Shown one piece after another: positions 17,428 to 26,486 of a DNA stretch of 64,000 nt. The notes below the pieces were generated by a model that saw only the letters and a program-made list of their open reading frames with translations, was not told the DNA's origin and made no database searches. Both the position numbers and the translations under genes were made by a program. Source of the stretch: Mesorhizobium sp. CU3 (GTDB lineage: Bacteria > Pseudomonadota > Alphaproteobacteria > Rhizobiales > Rhizobiaceae). Every line of letters starts with the position of its first letter. The first letter of the stretch is position 1. Location: positions 62,001 through 126,000 of the forward strand of contig NZ_VFWX01000004.1 in NCBI RefSeq assembly GCF_006442965.1, read 5' to 3'.

Positions 17428-17523
17428 TAGAGCGACTTACTCATAAAACGGAACCGCTCTACCCCTTTGCTTAACGCAATTCCGGACGGAAAACCGCTTC
17501 GCACTTCTCCTGGAATTGCTCTA
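17428..17523 (-). repeat. Rhizobial two-module intergenic repeat, copy 1
   Basis: On the minus strand it reads tagagcaattcc...ccggaattgcgttaa followed by a tagagcggttcc module. Module one has inverted ends (GCAATTCC/GGAATTGC). I recognise this as a very common short intergenic repeat of Mesorhizobium-type genomes. Its first three bases are the TAG stop of the GNAT-TPR gene. A diverged second copy with the same module order lies at 34179-34300. Confidence 0.65.
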
Positions 17524-19125
17524 TGCCTCCACCCGCTCCAGGATTGAGACCTTTGCCGGCTCCAGCTTGAGGTAGCAGGGGTTCGCCTCGTCCTTCAGCT
17601 TTTGCAGTTGCGCGCGGGTCTTGGCGCGAAGCACCGGGTCGGCCTTGTCCTCCACCGCGCTCAGCACCTTGGCCGCCTCGTCCATCTGGCGCAGTTGCGC
17701 CAGGCTGCGGCCAAGACCGTATTGCGCCCCGGACAGCTCCGGATTGAGCTCCAGCACCTTGCGGAAAGCATCCGCTGCTTCCGCGTGGCGGGCCAACGTC
17801 TGATATTCGATCGCCAGCCTCGACCATGCCTTTACCGAGTTGGGCGCGACCTCGACCAGCACCTTGAAAATATCAGCGGCCGACCAGTGATCGGCCTTGG
17901 CGGCAAGCAATTGTCCGAGCCCGTAAAGCGTGCGGCCATGGCGCGGCGCGACCTCCAGGATCTGCCGGTAGCCGTTCTCGGCATTGGCGAGGTTGCCCGC
18001 TTCATGGAACTTGGTCGCCTGCTCGAGCACGCTTGCAACGGATCTGGGGTCGAGCCGGTCGCCGAGGTTGCGCCCGGTCCTGGTCTTGACCAGCACGCAG
18101 TGGATGGTGGTCTCATCGACGCCGTACGAATATTTGTAGGGCTCGTTGCCGCGCAGGAAGTCGTAGGTGCGGAAACCCTGCGCGATGGCATGGCGGATGC
18201 AATAGCCATGCAGCACCAGTCCTGACGGCACGTCATTGGCCGTTTCGTCGCGCCCGGCGAGATGGAAGAGCATCGTTTTCTTGACCGGGTCGACCAGGAA
18301 CGCCAGACCGCCGAGCGGCTTGTCGCCCTGCCACAGGATCGGCAGGAACAGTGTGCCGCTCGCGAAGGCGTCCTTGAACAGGATCCGGTTGGATCGGATC
18401 AGCCCGGGCAGCAGATTGCCTTTGCGCGGCGCCCATTTGACGCGCCACATTTCGAGGATCGCTTCGATGTCGCGGTCGATCGTCGAAGCATCGGCATGGG
18501 TAATGCGGAACTCGTCGGATCCGTCGAGCTTGCGCAGGAAGCGCCTGATCTTCTGGCGCGTGTTCGAACTCGTCTTGCGCTCGAGATAGGTATCCCAGTC
18601 GCCGGGCAACTCCGTCGCCGGACAGATGCAATTGTCGACATTGTCGGTCTTGTTGACGCGCTGCATCTTTTGCGCGGTGAGCCGCTTGTCGGCGAGGTTC
18701 TCGAGCAGCAGGCGGCGCCGCTTTTCAGACATGCGCAGATTTTCGAGATGCAGTTTGGCCCAGTTCATCTGCAAAAGCTGCTTGGCCAGCGCCGGGATGG
18801 CGCGCTCGGCATAGCCTGGCGCGCAGACGATACCGGCATAGTCGGCAGCATAGTTGCCGGCCATGTTGATCTCGTTGTGGCAGATACCGGTCTTCTTGTT
18901 CAGCCTGGTGCGCAGCCTGAGCGGCAGCAGGGCGACATAGGGGGAGCCCGGCTTGCCCGGCCGCACCGCCAGCACCGACCAGGCATCTTCGTAGCGGCGC
19001 ATATAGGACGACAGGAACGTCCAGGACAGGAAGAACTGCGCCTCGGGATCCTTCTGGTAGAGATCGTCCCAGTTCTGCTTGAGCCCGTTCAATGCATCCC
19101 TTGTGCTGATGATGTCGACCTGCAT
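17521..19125 (-). CDS. FemAB/CelD-type GNAT acyltransferase with C-terminal TPR repeats (paralogue A)
   Basis: 534 residues. Residues about 1-345 form an Acetyltransf_6 (BcsL/CelD-like) fold: DPEAQFFLSWTFLSSYMRRY, the GDWDTYLERKTSSNTRQKIRR helix and the signature TYDFLRGNEPYKYSYG. From about 365 come three to four TPR-like units, including AENGYRQILEVAPRHGRTLYGLGQLL and AADAFRKVLELNPELSGAQYGLGRSL. The pairing of an acyltransferase with TPRs suggests docking on a partner or polymer. It is last in the leftward secretion operon, 39 bases after the HlyD-family gene, and has a full paralogue at 30271-31893. Acyl donor and acceptor unknown. Confidence 0.83.
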   Translation of the reverse strand: MQVDIISTRDALNGLKQNWDDLYQKDPEAQFFLSWTFLSSYMRRYEDAWSVLAVRPGKPGSPYVALLPLRLRTRLNKKTGICHNEINMAGNYAADYAGIVCAPGYAERAIPALAKQLLQMNWAKLHLENLRMSEKRRRLLLENLADKRLTAQKMQRVNKTDNVDNCICPATELPGDWDTYLERKTSSNTRQKIRRFLRKLDGSDEFRITHADASTIDRDIEAILEMWRVKWAPRKGNLLPGLIRSNRILFKDAFASGTLFLPILWQGDKPLGGLAFLVDPVKKTMLFHLAGRDETANDVPSGLVLHGYCIRHAIAQGFRTYDFLRGNEPYKYSYGVDETTIHCVLVKTRTGRNLGDRLDPRSVASVLEQATKFHEAGNLANAENGYRQILEVAPRHGRTLYGLGQLLAAKADHWSAADIFKVLVEVAPNSVKAWSRLAIEYQTLARHAEAADAFRKVLELNPELSGAQYGLGRSLAQLRQMDEAAKVLSAVEDKADPVLRAKTRAQLQKLKDEANPCYLKLEPAKVSILERVEA

Positions 19126-19164
19126 GATTTTCCCCCGAATGGCCGTTTCTTGCCTCTGTTCGCC

Positions 19165-20505
19165 TCATTGCTCCATGAAAGCTCTCGCCATGCTGTCGGC
19201 GATGGGCTTCGTCAGGTAGCTGAAGAAGGTGCGCGGATGCTCCTGCACCATGATTTCGGCCGGCATGCCGGGCGTTGGTGAGAACCCTGGCACCCGCGCG
19301 AGTTCGCTTGCCGGCAGCCGCACGCGGGCCAGATAGACTTCCTTCGGAACCGGGCCTTGCATCTCGGGCAACGCATCGGCCGAGACGTAGTAGACCTCGC
19401 CCTCCAGCACCGGTGTGGTGCGCCGGTTGAGCGCGGTCAGCCGGACCGAGGCCTTCTGCCCGACCTTGACGTTGTCGATGTCGGTGCGCGGAACCTGCGC
19501 CTCGATCACCAGGGGCACATCCGTGGGCAGGATCTCGAGGATCGCCTTGCCGCTTTCGATGACGCCGCCGGCGGTGTGGTAATACATCCGGATGATGGTG
19601 CCCGGGACCGGAGCGTTGATGGTCACGCGGCGAAGCACATTCTCCGCCTCGCGCGACTGCTCCCGTACGGCGTCCAGTTCGGCCTCCAGGCTTTGCAACT
19701 CCTGCAGCGCCGCCTGGCGGTACGTGTCTTTCGTCTGCGTGATCTGCTGCTCGAACCTGACGATCTGCTCGCGGTTTTCGGAAACCTCGAAGACCATCTT
19801 GCCGATCTGGCCCTCGGCATCGGCCATCGCCCGCTGGATCGCCTTTACTTCCGTTCCGCGGATGAGGCCCTGGTCGAGCAGCTTCTGCTTGCCCTGATAT
19901 TCCTCTTTGAGCAACGTCGCCTGCGCCCGGACGGAAGAGATCTGTTGGTCGATCCCTTCGTTGCGGAACTGCATCGCCTTGATGTTCTGATCGAACAGGG
20001 CGATATCGCTGTCGCGCTTGCTCTCGGACGCGTTGAAGTTGGCCTGCTGGCTCTCCATGATCGGCGCGACTTCCGGGTCGCTCCGGTTGTCGACAATGAT
20101 AGGCGGAAACTGGATCTTGCCGCTCCCCAGAACCTCGGCGTTTAGCCGGGCCGAGATAGCCTCGAGCCGCGCCATCCTCAGGAACAATTGCCGTGCGTTG
20201 GTCTGGGCGGCGGTTTCGTCTAGCTTGATCAGCGGCTGGTCGAGGCTGACCTGATCGCCTTCATTGACCAGTATGTCCTTGATGATGCCGCCTTCGAGAT
20301 GCTGGACGATCTTGTTTTGCCCGGTGGCGACGAAGCTGCCTTGGGCGATGATGGCCGACGCCAGCGGCGCCGTGAAGGCCCAGGTGCCGAAGCCGCCAAA
20401 AGCAATGGCGATCAAAACCAGGCCGAACATCGTCTGCTTCCAGATCGAGCGCGGCACTTCCGAGTACCATTGGATGTCGTGGACCTTCGCGATGTCGGCT
20501 GTCAT
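19165..20505 (-). CDS. HlyD-family type I secretion periplasmic adaptor (PrsE-like)
   Basis: 446 residues, usual for the family. One N-terminal membrane helix at about residues 27-50 (FGLVLIAIAFGGFGTWAFTA), then an IVQHLEGGIIKDILVNEGDQV lipoyl-like half, a long coiled coil (about 100-300, rich in Glu, Gln and Arg) and the second half APVPGTIIRMYYHTAGGVIESG. The C-terminus ends in the HlyD signature region PGMPAEIMVQEHPRTFFSYL. It bridges the inner-membrane ABC exporter to an outer-membrane TolC-like pore, which is not encoded here. Starts 12 bases after the ABC gene stop. Confidence 0.93.
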   Translation of the reverse strand: MTADIAKVHDIQWYSEVPRSIWKQTMFGLVLIAIAFGGFGTWAFTAPLASAIIAQGSFVATGQNKIVQHLEGGIIKDILVNEGDQVSLDQPLIKLDETAAQTNARQLFLRMARLEAISARLNAEVLGSGKIQFPPIIVDNRSDPEVAPIMESQQANFNASESKRDSDIALFDQNIKAMQFRNEGIDQQISSVRAQATLLKEEYQGKQKLLDQGLIRGTEVKAIQRAMADAEGQIGKMVFEVSENREQIVRFEQQITQTKDTYRQAALQELQSLEAELDAVREQSREAENVLRRVTINAPVPGTIIRMYYHTAGGVIESGKAILEILPTDVPLVIEAQVPRTDIDNVKVGQKASVRLTALNRRTTPVLEGEVYYVSADALPEMQGPVPKEVYLARVRLPASELARVPGFSPTPGMPAEIMVQEHPRTFFSYLTKPIADSMARAFMEQ

Positions 20506-20517
20506 TTTCGTCCCCCG

Positions 20518-23500
20518 CTACTGGATCTGATGGCCGAACGAGCCGCCCTCGATGCTCAAGCCCCGGTTTGCCAAGGCCTGCAACACGTCCTGGCGCATGC
20601 CGAACAGGGCGACGGTTCCGTTGACCAGCAGAAGTATCTTGTCGACGGTCTTCAAGAGCGACGGCCGCTGCGTGATGGTGACCACCGTGATCTTGTTCTC
20701 CTTGGCGTGCTGAAGCGCGCGCTCGAGCGCGGCGTCGCCGGCCGAGTCCAGGTTGGAGTTCGGCTCGTCGAGGACGACCAGCCGCGGATTGCCGAAGAAT
20801 GCGCGCGCAAGCGCGACACGCTGCTTCTGTCCGCCGGAAAGCGGCGCCCCGTCGGCGGCCACGAACGTCTCATAGCCATGCGGCAGGGTGGAGATCATCT
20901 CATGGACATCGGCGAGCGCGGCGGCCTGGTAGATCTCGGCATCGGTCGCATCGTCGCGCATGCGTGCGATGTTGGCCTTGATCGATGCGGGGAACAGCTG
21001 AACATCCTGCGGCAGATAGCCGATGTTCTCGCCGAACTGGCGCGGATCCCAATTGCGCAGGTCCATCAGGTCCAGTCGCACGTTCCCCGATGTCGGCAGG
21101 ATCGAGCCGACCAGCATCTTGCCGAGCGTCGTCTTGCCGGCGCCCGAATTGCCGATGATCGCAAGCGAGTCACCCGGCGAGAGTGAGAACGAAAGACCGT
21201 TGAGCACCACCCGCTTGGTGCCCTGGGGCACGAAGAGAAGGCGCTCTACGTCGAGGCGGCCCTCCGGATGCGGCAGGTGCAGCCGTTCGAAATTGAGCGG
21301 CGAAGTCTGCAGCAGCGATGCGATGCGGCCATAGGCGGCGCGGGACTGCACGACATGGTTCCAGCCTTCGATGGCGCCTTCGATCGGGCCCAGCGCGCGG
21401 CCGGCAATGATCGACGCGGCGATGACCATGCCGCCGGTAAGATGGCCATCGATCGCGAGATGCGCGCCCCAGCCAAGCATCGTCACCTGGGTCAGCAGCC
21501 GCACAGCCTTCGACAGCGAAGCGAAGATGATGTTGCGGTCCTGCGCGACCACCTGTGCGCGAAGCGAGTTGGCGGTGTCCTTGCCCCAGATCTTCACCGC
21601 TTCCGGGATCATCGCCAGCGCGTTGATGATCTGGGAGTTGCGCGACATCGAATCGAGATGGATGTTGGCCTTGCTCTGGTGCGCATTGGCCTCGCTGAAC
21701 GCTGCAGCCGTTGCGCGCTGGTTGAGCAGCGTGATGATCAGAAGCAGCAACGCCGAGATCGCCACAATGATCCCCTGATGCGGATGGATGAGGAACACCG
21801 CCAGCATCATGACGGGAGCCATGGGCGCGTCGAGAAACGACAGCAGCGTGCCGGATGTCAGGAAGGTTCTCAATTGCTGGAGATCGCCCAGAACCTGGTA
21901 TTCCTTGCCGTTGCTGTTGAGCGAGGCTCGGGCCGCGGCGCTGAGGATCGGTGCGCCCAGTTGGGCCGCGACCTCGACCGCCGTGCGCATCAGGATGAAG
22001 CGGCGAAGCGAATCGAACATCGATTGCAGCAGCACCGCGCCGACGATCACGATCGTCAGCATGATCAATGTGTCGGGCGAACGGCTGGTAAGCACGCGGT
22101 CCGATATCTGGAACAGATAGATCGGGATCGCCAGCACCAGCACGTTGCAGGCGACCGTGAACATCATCACGATCAAAAGGTTCCGTTTGACCGCACCCAG
22201 GCCGGCCTTGAGCGCGCCACTGAAATCGACCGGGCCGAGACGCTTGTGGAAGGCGCCGCCGCCTCCACCACCACCGCCGCGCCGGCCGCTTTCGTCTCCG
22301 CCGCTGGGCGGAGATCCGCCCTGCTGCACCTTGACCGGACCGGTGTCGCCTTCGATGGTGATCATGGCCGGCGATTTCGGCACGTCCTTCATCTCGGTCA
22401 CCGACGGTTTTGCCGGCGCCTCGGGGGTCACCTTGGCCTGCGGTTCGGCAGGACGCTGGGATGAAGGCTGTGCCTTTGCTGGCGCAGGCGTGGCCGGCGT
22501 GCTTTGCCTTTCGGCCGCCGGAACGGCTTGAGGTTCGGCCACGGATTGCGGCCGCGGCTTCGCCGCATCGGCCGCGGCGCCCGTCGGCACTGCCTTCGCG
22601 ATAGGCTCAGGGGACCCTGGAGCCACAGGTTTCGAGGCGGCCGGTTGTGTTGGCATCGAGCCGGCCTGCGTGCCCTGCCTGTCGGCCGCCGGAACGGGTT
22701 GAGGTGTAGGCACGGTCTGCTGCCGCGGCATCGACGTGTTGGCCGGAGCGCTCGTCGGCACTGCCTTCGCGATGGGCTCAGGGGACCCTGGAGCCACAGG
22801 TTTCGAGGCGGCCGATTGTGTTGGCATCGAGCCGGCCTGCGTGCCCTGCCTGTCGGCCGCCGGAACGGGTTGAGGTGTAGGCACGGTCTGCTGCCGCGGC
22901 ATCGACGTGTTGGCCGGAGCGCTCGTCGGCATTGCCTTCGCGACAGGCCCAGCGGAATTCGGGGCCGCAGGTTTCAAGGCCGTCGGCTCTGGCGAAATCG
23001 GGGCGGCCGAACTGCCTTGGCCGCCGGCCGCAGAAAAAGGTTGAGCTGCCGGCACGGTCTGCTGCCGCGGCATCGACGTGTTGGCCGGAGCGCTAGTAGA
23101 CGGTGCCTTCGCGACAGGCCCGGCAGAACTCAAGGCCACAGGTTTCAAGGCCGTTGGCCCTGGCGAAATCGGGGCGGCCGACGTGCCTTGCCCGCCTGTC
23201 GCAGAAAGAGGTTGAGCTGCTGGCACGGTCTGCTGCGGCATCGACGTGTTGGCTGGAGCGCTCGTCGGCATTGCCTTCGCGACAGGCCCGGTGGAACTCG
23301 GGACCACAGGTTTCAGGGCCGGCTCTGGCGAAATCGAGTCGGTTGACGTCCCTTGCCCGCCGGTCGCAGAAACAGCTGCTGGCAGGGGTTGCGGCCGCAG
23401 CACCGACGCGTTGACCTGAGCGCCCGTCGGCGTGGCCGGCGTGACAGCCTCGGGGAAAGTTGGAGCCGCGGGCTTAGGGGCCGTCGAAATTGTCCCCGAA

Positions 23501-24291
23501 TTTGGGTCCGGCCGCGCCAGTTCAGGCTGAGATCCTGTCTTAGGCGACAGTGCGTCGGCTTTTGCAGGCGAAGCTGCCGCCGTAGCGCCGTTTGTGTGCT
23601 GGTTTGGCTGCGAAGTCGGCTCCGGCCTAATCTGCTGCCGCAGCGACAGGAAGTTTGGCATTTCAGTCGCCGCTGCTGGATTGGTAACAAGCGTGGAAGC
23701 TACCGGATGCCCGGCATTGGTAGGCATTTCGCGCGGTGGATTGAAAAGTCTGGCTGAATGCGGTGCCGTCTGCGGCGTTTGATGCGGCTTTTCTTCCGGG
23801 CGTTTCTCGGGTGAGGCAGGGACCGATTTGACGGCATCCGCCACTTGCTTTGCCGCGGCGTCTTGAATTGTGTTTGAAGCGGACAAGGCGGCTTGCTTCA
23901 GCGCATCGATCTGCGCCGACGCGGCACGCTCTGCCACCACCGGAGACGCGGGCGCCGCGGCTGACGGCGCGGCTTTGACCTCGGACGCAGGCCGAGGCGG
24001 TGTCGCCTGTTGTGGGGTAGGCAATACTCTTGGAGCATTGGCGCCGGCTTGGGGCAAACGTCGGTCCTGGCCCGGCTTGGTCTCAGGATGGGCGACAACG
24101 TCACGCAATTGGCCGACGACGTTGTCGATCGCCTCCATGGTCCTGTCGATCGCCCGCTCATGCTGCCGCAGAGCGTTCGACAGTGTCTTGCCCGGCGTGG
24201 CGGGAGAGGATGGTTCCTGCTCATCCCTCCCCAGCGCAGCCTCGAGATCTTCGGCAAACGTATCCCAACTGGGATCGCGCTCGTCGTTCAT
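20518..24291 (-). CDS. Type I secretion ABC transporter/permease with a ~675-residue repeat-bearing N-terminal extension
   Basis: 1257 residues; PrsD-type exporters are normally about 570-600. The last ~575 residues are a standard exporter: about five or six membrane helices (NLLIVMMFTVACNVLVLAIP onward), Walker A GNSGAGKTT, signature LSGGQKQR, Walker B LVVLDEPNSNLD. The first ~675 residues are Pro/Ala/Thr/Ser-rich and probably disordered, with a helical head (ALGRDEQE...ERAIDRTMEAIDNVVGQLRDVV) and 57-residue tandem repeats centred on SAPANTSMPRQQTVP. A Gly-rich hinge (GRRGGGGGGGGAF) joins the two parts. No C39 peptidase domain is visible. A 20-base gap follows the upstream candidate substrate gene. 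Confidence 0.92.
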   Translation of the reverse strand: MNDERDPSWDTFAEDLEAALGRDEQEPSSPATPGKTLSNALRQHERAIDRTMEAIDNVVGQLRDVVAHPETKPGQDRRLPQAGANAPRVLPTPQQATPPRPASEVKAAPSAAAPASPVVAERAASAQIDALKQAALSASNTIQDAAAKQVADAVKSVPASPEKRPEEKPHQTPQTAPHSARLFNPPREMPTNAGHPVASTLVTNPAAATEMPNFLSLRQQIRPEPTSQPNQHTNGATAAASPAKADALSPKTGSQPELARPDPNSGTISTAPKPAAPTFPEAVTPATPTGAQVNASVLRPQPLPAAVSATGGQGTSTDSISPEPALKPVVPSSTGPVAKAMPTSAPANTSMPQQTVPAAQPLSATGGQGTSAAPISPGPTALKPVALSSAGPVAKAPSTSAPANTSMPRQQTVPAAQPFSAAGGQGSSAAPISPEPTALKPAAPNSAGPVAKAMPTSAPANTSMPRQQTVPTPQPVPAADRQGTQAGSMPTQSAASKPVAPGSPEPIAKAVPTSAPANTSMPRQQTVPTPQPVPAADRQGTQAGSMPTQPAASKPVAPGSPEPIAKAVPTGAAADAAKPRPQSVAEPQAVPAAERQSTPATPAPAKAQPSSQRPAEPQAKVTPEAPAKPSVTEMKDVPKSPAMITIEGDTGPVKVQQGGSPPSGGDESGRRGGGGGGGGAFHKRLGPVDFSGALKAGLGAVKRNLLIVMMFTVACNVLVLAIPIYLFQISDRVLTSRSPDTLIMLTIVIVGAVLLQSMFDSLRRFILMRTAVEVAAQLGAPILSAAARASLNSNGKEYQVLGDLQQLRTFLTSGTLLSFLDAPMAPVMMLAVFLIHPHQGIIVAISALLLLIITLLNQRATAAAFSEANAHQSKANIHLDSMSRNSQIINALAMIPEAVKIWGKDTANSLRAQVVAQDRNIIFASLSKAVRLLTQVTMLGWGAHLAIDGHLTGGMVIAASIIAGRALGPIEGAIEGWNHVVQSRAAYGRIASLLQTSPLNFERLHLPHPEGRLDVERLLFVPQGTKRVVLNGLSFSLSPGDSLAIIGNSGAGKTTLGKMLVGSILPTSGNVRLDLMDLRNWDPRQFGENIGYLPQDVQLFPASIKANIARMRDDATDAEIYQAAALADVHEMISTLPHGYETFVAADGAPLSGGQKQRVALARAFFGNPRLVVLDEPNSNLDSAGDAALERALQHAKENKITVVTITQRPSLLKTVDKILLLVNGTVALFGMRQDVLQALANRGLSIEGGSFGHQIQ
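22560..23300 (-). repeat. Tandem 171-bp coding repeats in the ABC exporter extension
   Basis: The block GGCATCGACGTGTTGG occurs at 22727, 22898, 23069 and 23237, giving periods of 171, 171 and 168 bases (57, 57 and 56 codons). The first two plus-strand copies are almost identical over about 170 bases; a more diverged copy lies near 22560. The units encode SMPRQQTVP...GSPEPIAKAVPTSAPANT. Recent duplication or gene conversion within the gene is the simplest reading. Confidence 0.85.
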
Positions 24292-24312
24292 GATAATGCC
24301 CCCCGCCCCTGA

Positions 24313-26358
24313 TCAACCCAATACTGTGTGCACGCCATCCGCCTGGACGTGGTCCGGCGTCGGCACGATCGGATGGTCGATCGGCGAATCGCCGTCCGCG
24401 GCGTCGTCCGCTAGGAACGCCACCGCTTCATTTACCAGCGCGTCCGGATTCTGGCCGCCGAGTTCCGGATCGCAGGAGATTATGTCGGCCTGGATCAGGA
24501 TCTCGTGTGAATAATGCTCGCCGCCGACATAGGTTTTGTTGGTTCCGTCGACGTCGACGATGCCGGCGAAGTTGGCGACCTGGTTGCCGCCGGTGGTGAC
24601 GGTCCATTCCGCTTCCGGATGCGCGACGAACTGGTTCATGGCGAGCGCGACCTGGTCGCTGTCGCCGAGCACATTCGTCTGCGAGACGTAGTTCACGTTG
24701 AGCAGGTCGCCCGAGATGTAGAGCACACGCAGAGCGCCGATGCCGGCAAAGGCCTCGTCATGCAGTATGCCGCCGGGACCGGCATCGTTGCCGGCCGCCA
24801 GACCCTGCGCCGCCTGCAGATAGGAAGTCGGCAGCGCCTCATAGTGGTTCTGCCCGCCGACATTGATGATCGTGGCATCGTTCCACAAAAGATTGCCGGC
24901 CGTCGAATAGGAGCCCGGCCCGGACGTCGAGAACCCGTCCACGGCGCCGATCAGGTCGTTGTCGATCAAAAAATTGACCTGGTGGATGACGTTGGCGTCA
25001 TAGAAATTGCCGCCGATGATGATGAGGTCGTAGTAGTGGCCGAGCTCGCTGAGCGATACGTCGTTTATCGCCGTGTTGTCGCCGGTGCCGACGCTGGTCC
25101 GGACGCCCGACGAAGACAGGATCGTCGTGTCGTTGTCGGTGATGAAGCTGTACTGCTGGATCCAGTTGGTGATCAGGAGATCGCCGGTGACCTGCGTCAC
25201 CACCCAAGCGGCGGGGAAGCCGTCCGCCTGCGTCGGCGCTTCGTGGCCGGCCGACGGATCCATGTGCTTGAACGTGGCGATGTTGAACGCCTCGTCGGGC
25301 ACGTTGCTGTGTGCCCATCCGTTCAGGCTCGAGCTCACCACATCGGTGTCGCAATGCGCGTTGATCTGAATGATCGCGTTGATCTCGTAGCTGTTGCCGA
25401 CCGCGGCGACGACGGATGACGCCACCCAGTTGTTGGTCAGCACCGCGGAATTGATCAGCGTGTTGCCGCCGGTCTCCACATCCACGCCCGGATTGAGAAG
25501 GCCGTTGCCCCAGCCCGACATAAAGTCGGAGGAGTCGGGCGACGTGTTGTAGTTGTCCTTGTCGGGGCCATCGCTGGCTGTCGTGTCGTCCTGCTTGTGT
25601 TCCTTGAGGATGTTGAGATGATCCTCGGCCTTCGGCGCGTCTGCCTGGTCGACCAACTGCCCGTTGACATAGGTTCCGCTGATCGGTCCGGTGGCCTCAT
25701 CCGAGCGCAGCACGAAAACGTTCGCGTCGCCTTCCGGCGCATCGGGATAGGCCGCGATGCGCTCGCCGATAGTGACGATACCGGCCTTCATGTCGTCGGG
25801 AGTGCCCAGCAAGGACACATCGTCGATCGGCGATACCTCCGCCGCTTTGCTCATGAGCGATGCGATCTGGGCGCTGTCGTCGATCGCACGCGAGAACGTC
25901 AGACCGTGTCCGCCGGCGCTGACATAGTCGTTGTCCGACAGGCGGATCTCCTGGTTCATGTAGGCGGCAACCGCGCCAGGCGGTTCGACATGCGGCAGGA
26001 TCATGCCGCCACTGCCCCCCGGCAAATGGGGAAGGTGAAAATGATGGTTTGCCGGGTTCAGATGCCCATGCATGTGGACGTCGACAGGGTTGTACCAAAA
26101 ACTCGAGCCGACGGTGTTCAGCACCAGATCCGGCTTCACCCCCATATAGGGGACGTGCGGATCGAAATCGTCGAGTGTGTAGGGAGCCTTGATGGTCACC
26201 TTGGTGCTGGGAAGGTCGGTGTTGTCCTCCTTCTCGGCATCCGCGATCTTGAAGTCGCTGTACGTCTTTAGCTGCCGTGCTTCCTCGACCGAGATTTCGA
26301 ACATTCCGATGAAGTGCGCGATTACCTCGGAAATCTTATCCAGCTGCATAGCGTACAC
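24313..26358 (-). CDS. Large acidic repetitive protein, candidate type I secretion substrate
   Basis: 681 residues, strongly acidic, no N-terminal signal peptide and no cysteine-rich or enzymatic motif that I recognise. The N-terminal ~60 residues form a charged helix region; residues ~80-130 are His/Pro-rich (DVHMHGHLNPANHHFHLPH). From about 320 a spaced motif recurs: IIQINAHCDTD, WIQQYSFITDND, VIHQVNFLIDND and YVSQTNVLGDSD, roughly I-x-Q-x-x-x-hydrophobic-x-D-x-D, probably beta-strand repeats with acidic turns that could bind calcium. No RTX GGxGxD nonapeptides are seen. Position immediately before the exporter gene and lack of a Sec signal suggest type I export. Function unknown. Confidence 0.75.
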   Translation of the reverse strand: MYAMQLDKISEVIAHFIGMFEISVEEARQLKTYSDFKIADAEKEDNTDLPSTKVTIKAPYTLDDFDPHVPYMGVKPDLVLNTVGSSFWYNPVDVHMHGHLNPANHHFHLPHLPGGSGGMILPHVEPPGAVAAYMNQEIRLSDNDYVSAGGHGLTFSRAIDDSAQIASLMSKAAEVSPIDDVSLLGTPDDMKAGIVTIGERIAAYPDAPEGDANVFVLRSDEATGPISGTYVNGQLVDQADAPKAEDHLNILKEHKQDDTTASDGPDKDNYNTSPDSSDFMSGWGNGLLNPGVDVETGGNTLINSAVLTNNWVASSVVAAVGNSYEINAIIQINAHCDTDVVSSSLNGWAHSNVPDEAFNIATFKHMDPSAGHEAPTQADGFPAAWVVTQVTGDLLITNWIQQYSFITDNDTTILSSSGVRTSVGTGDNTAINDVSLSELGHYYDLIIIGGNFYDANVIHQVNFLIDNDLIGAVDGFSTSGPGSYSTAGNLLWNDATIINVGGQNHYEALPTSYLQAAQGLAAGNDAGPGGILHDEAFAGIGALRVLYISGDLLNVNYVSQTNVLGDSDQVALAMNQFVAHPEAEWTVTTGGNQVANFAGIVDVDGTNKTYVGGEHYSHEILIQADIISCDPELGGQNPDALVNEAVAFLADDAADGDSPIDHPIVPTPDHVQADGVHTVLG

Positions 26359-26414
26359 GGAAGCCTCCGTATGTTGAGATCATTCGCTCGGGGCGGCATG
26401 TCTCCCGGATGAAA

Positions 26415-26442
26415 GGACTGCGCGGAAAGCTCCGCGCAGTCC
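26415..26442 (-). terminator. Strong hairpin between the two candidate substrate genes
   Basis: Perfect 11-base stem GGACTGCGCGG/CCGCGCAGTCC with a 6-base loop, 45 bases after the stop of the upstream (26487-28391) gene on the minus strand, followed by TTTC. It could terminate or attenuate transcription so that the first substrate gene is made in excess of the exporter genes. Confidence 0.7.
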
Positions 26443-26486
26443 CAAGTCACCTGACTTCTTGTGAGAAATCAGCTGTGTACGATCAA

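Noticed and set aside
22560..23300. CRISPR array
   Set aside because: Repeat period is 171 bases, in frame, with no unique spacers; it is a coding tandem repeat.
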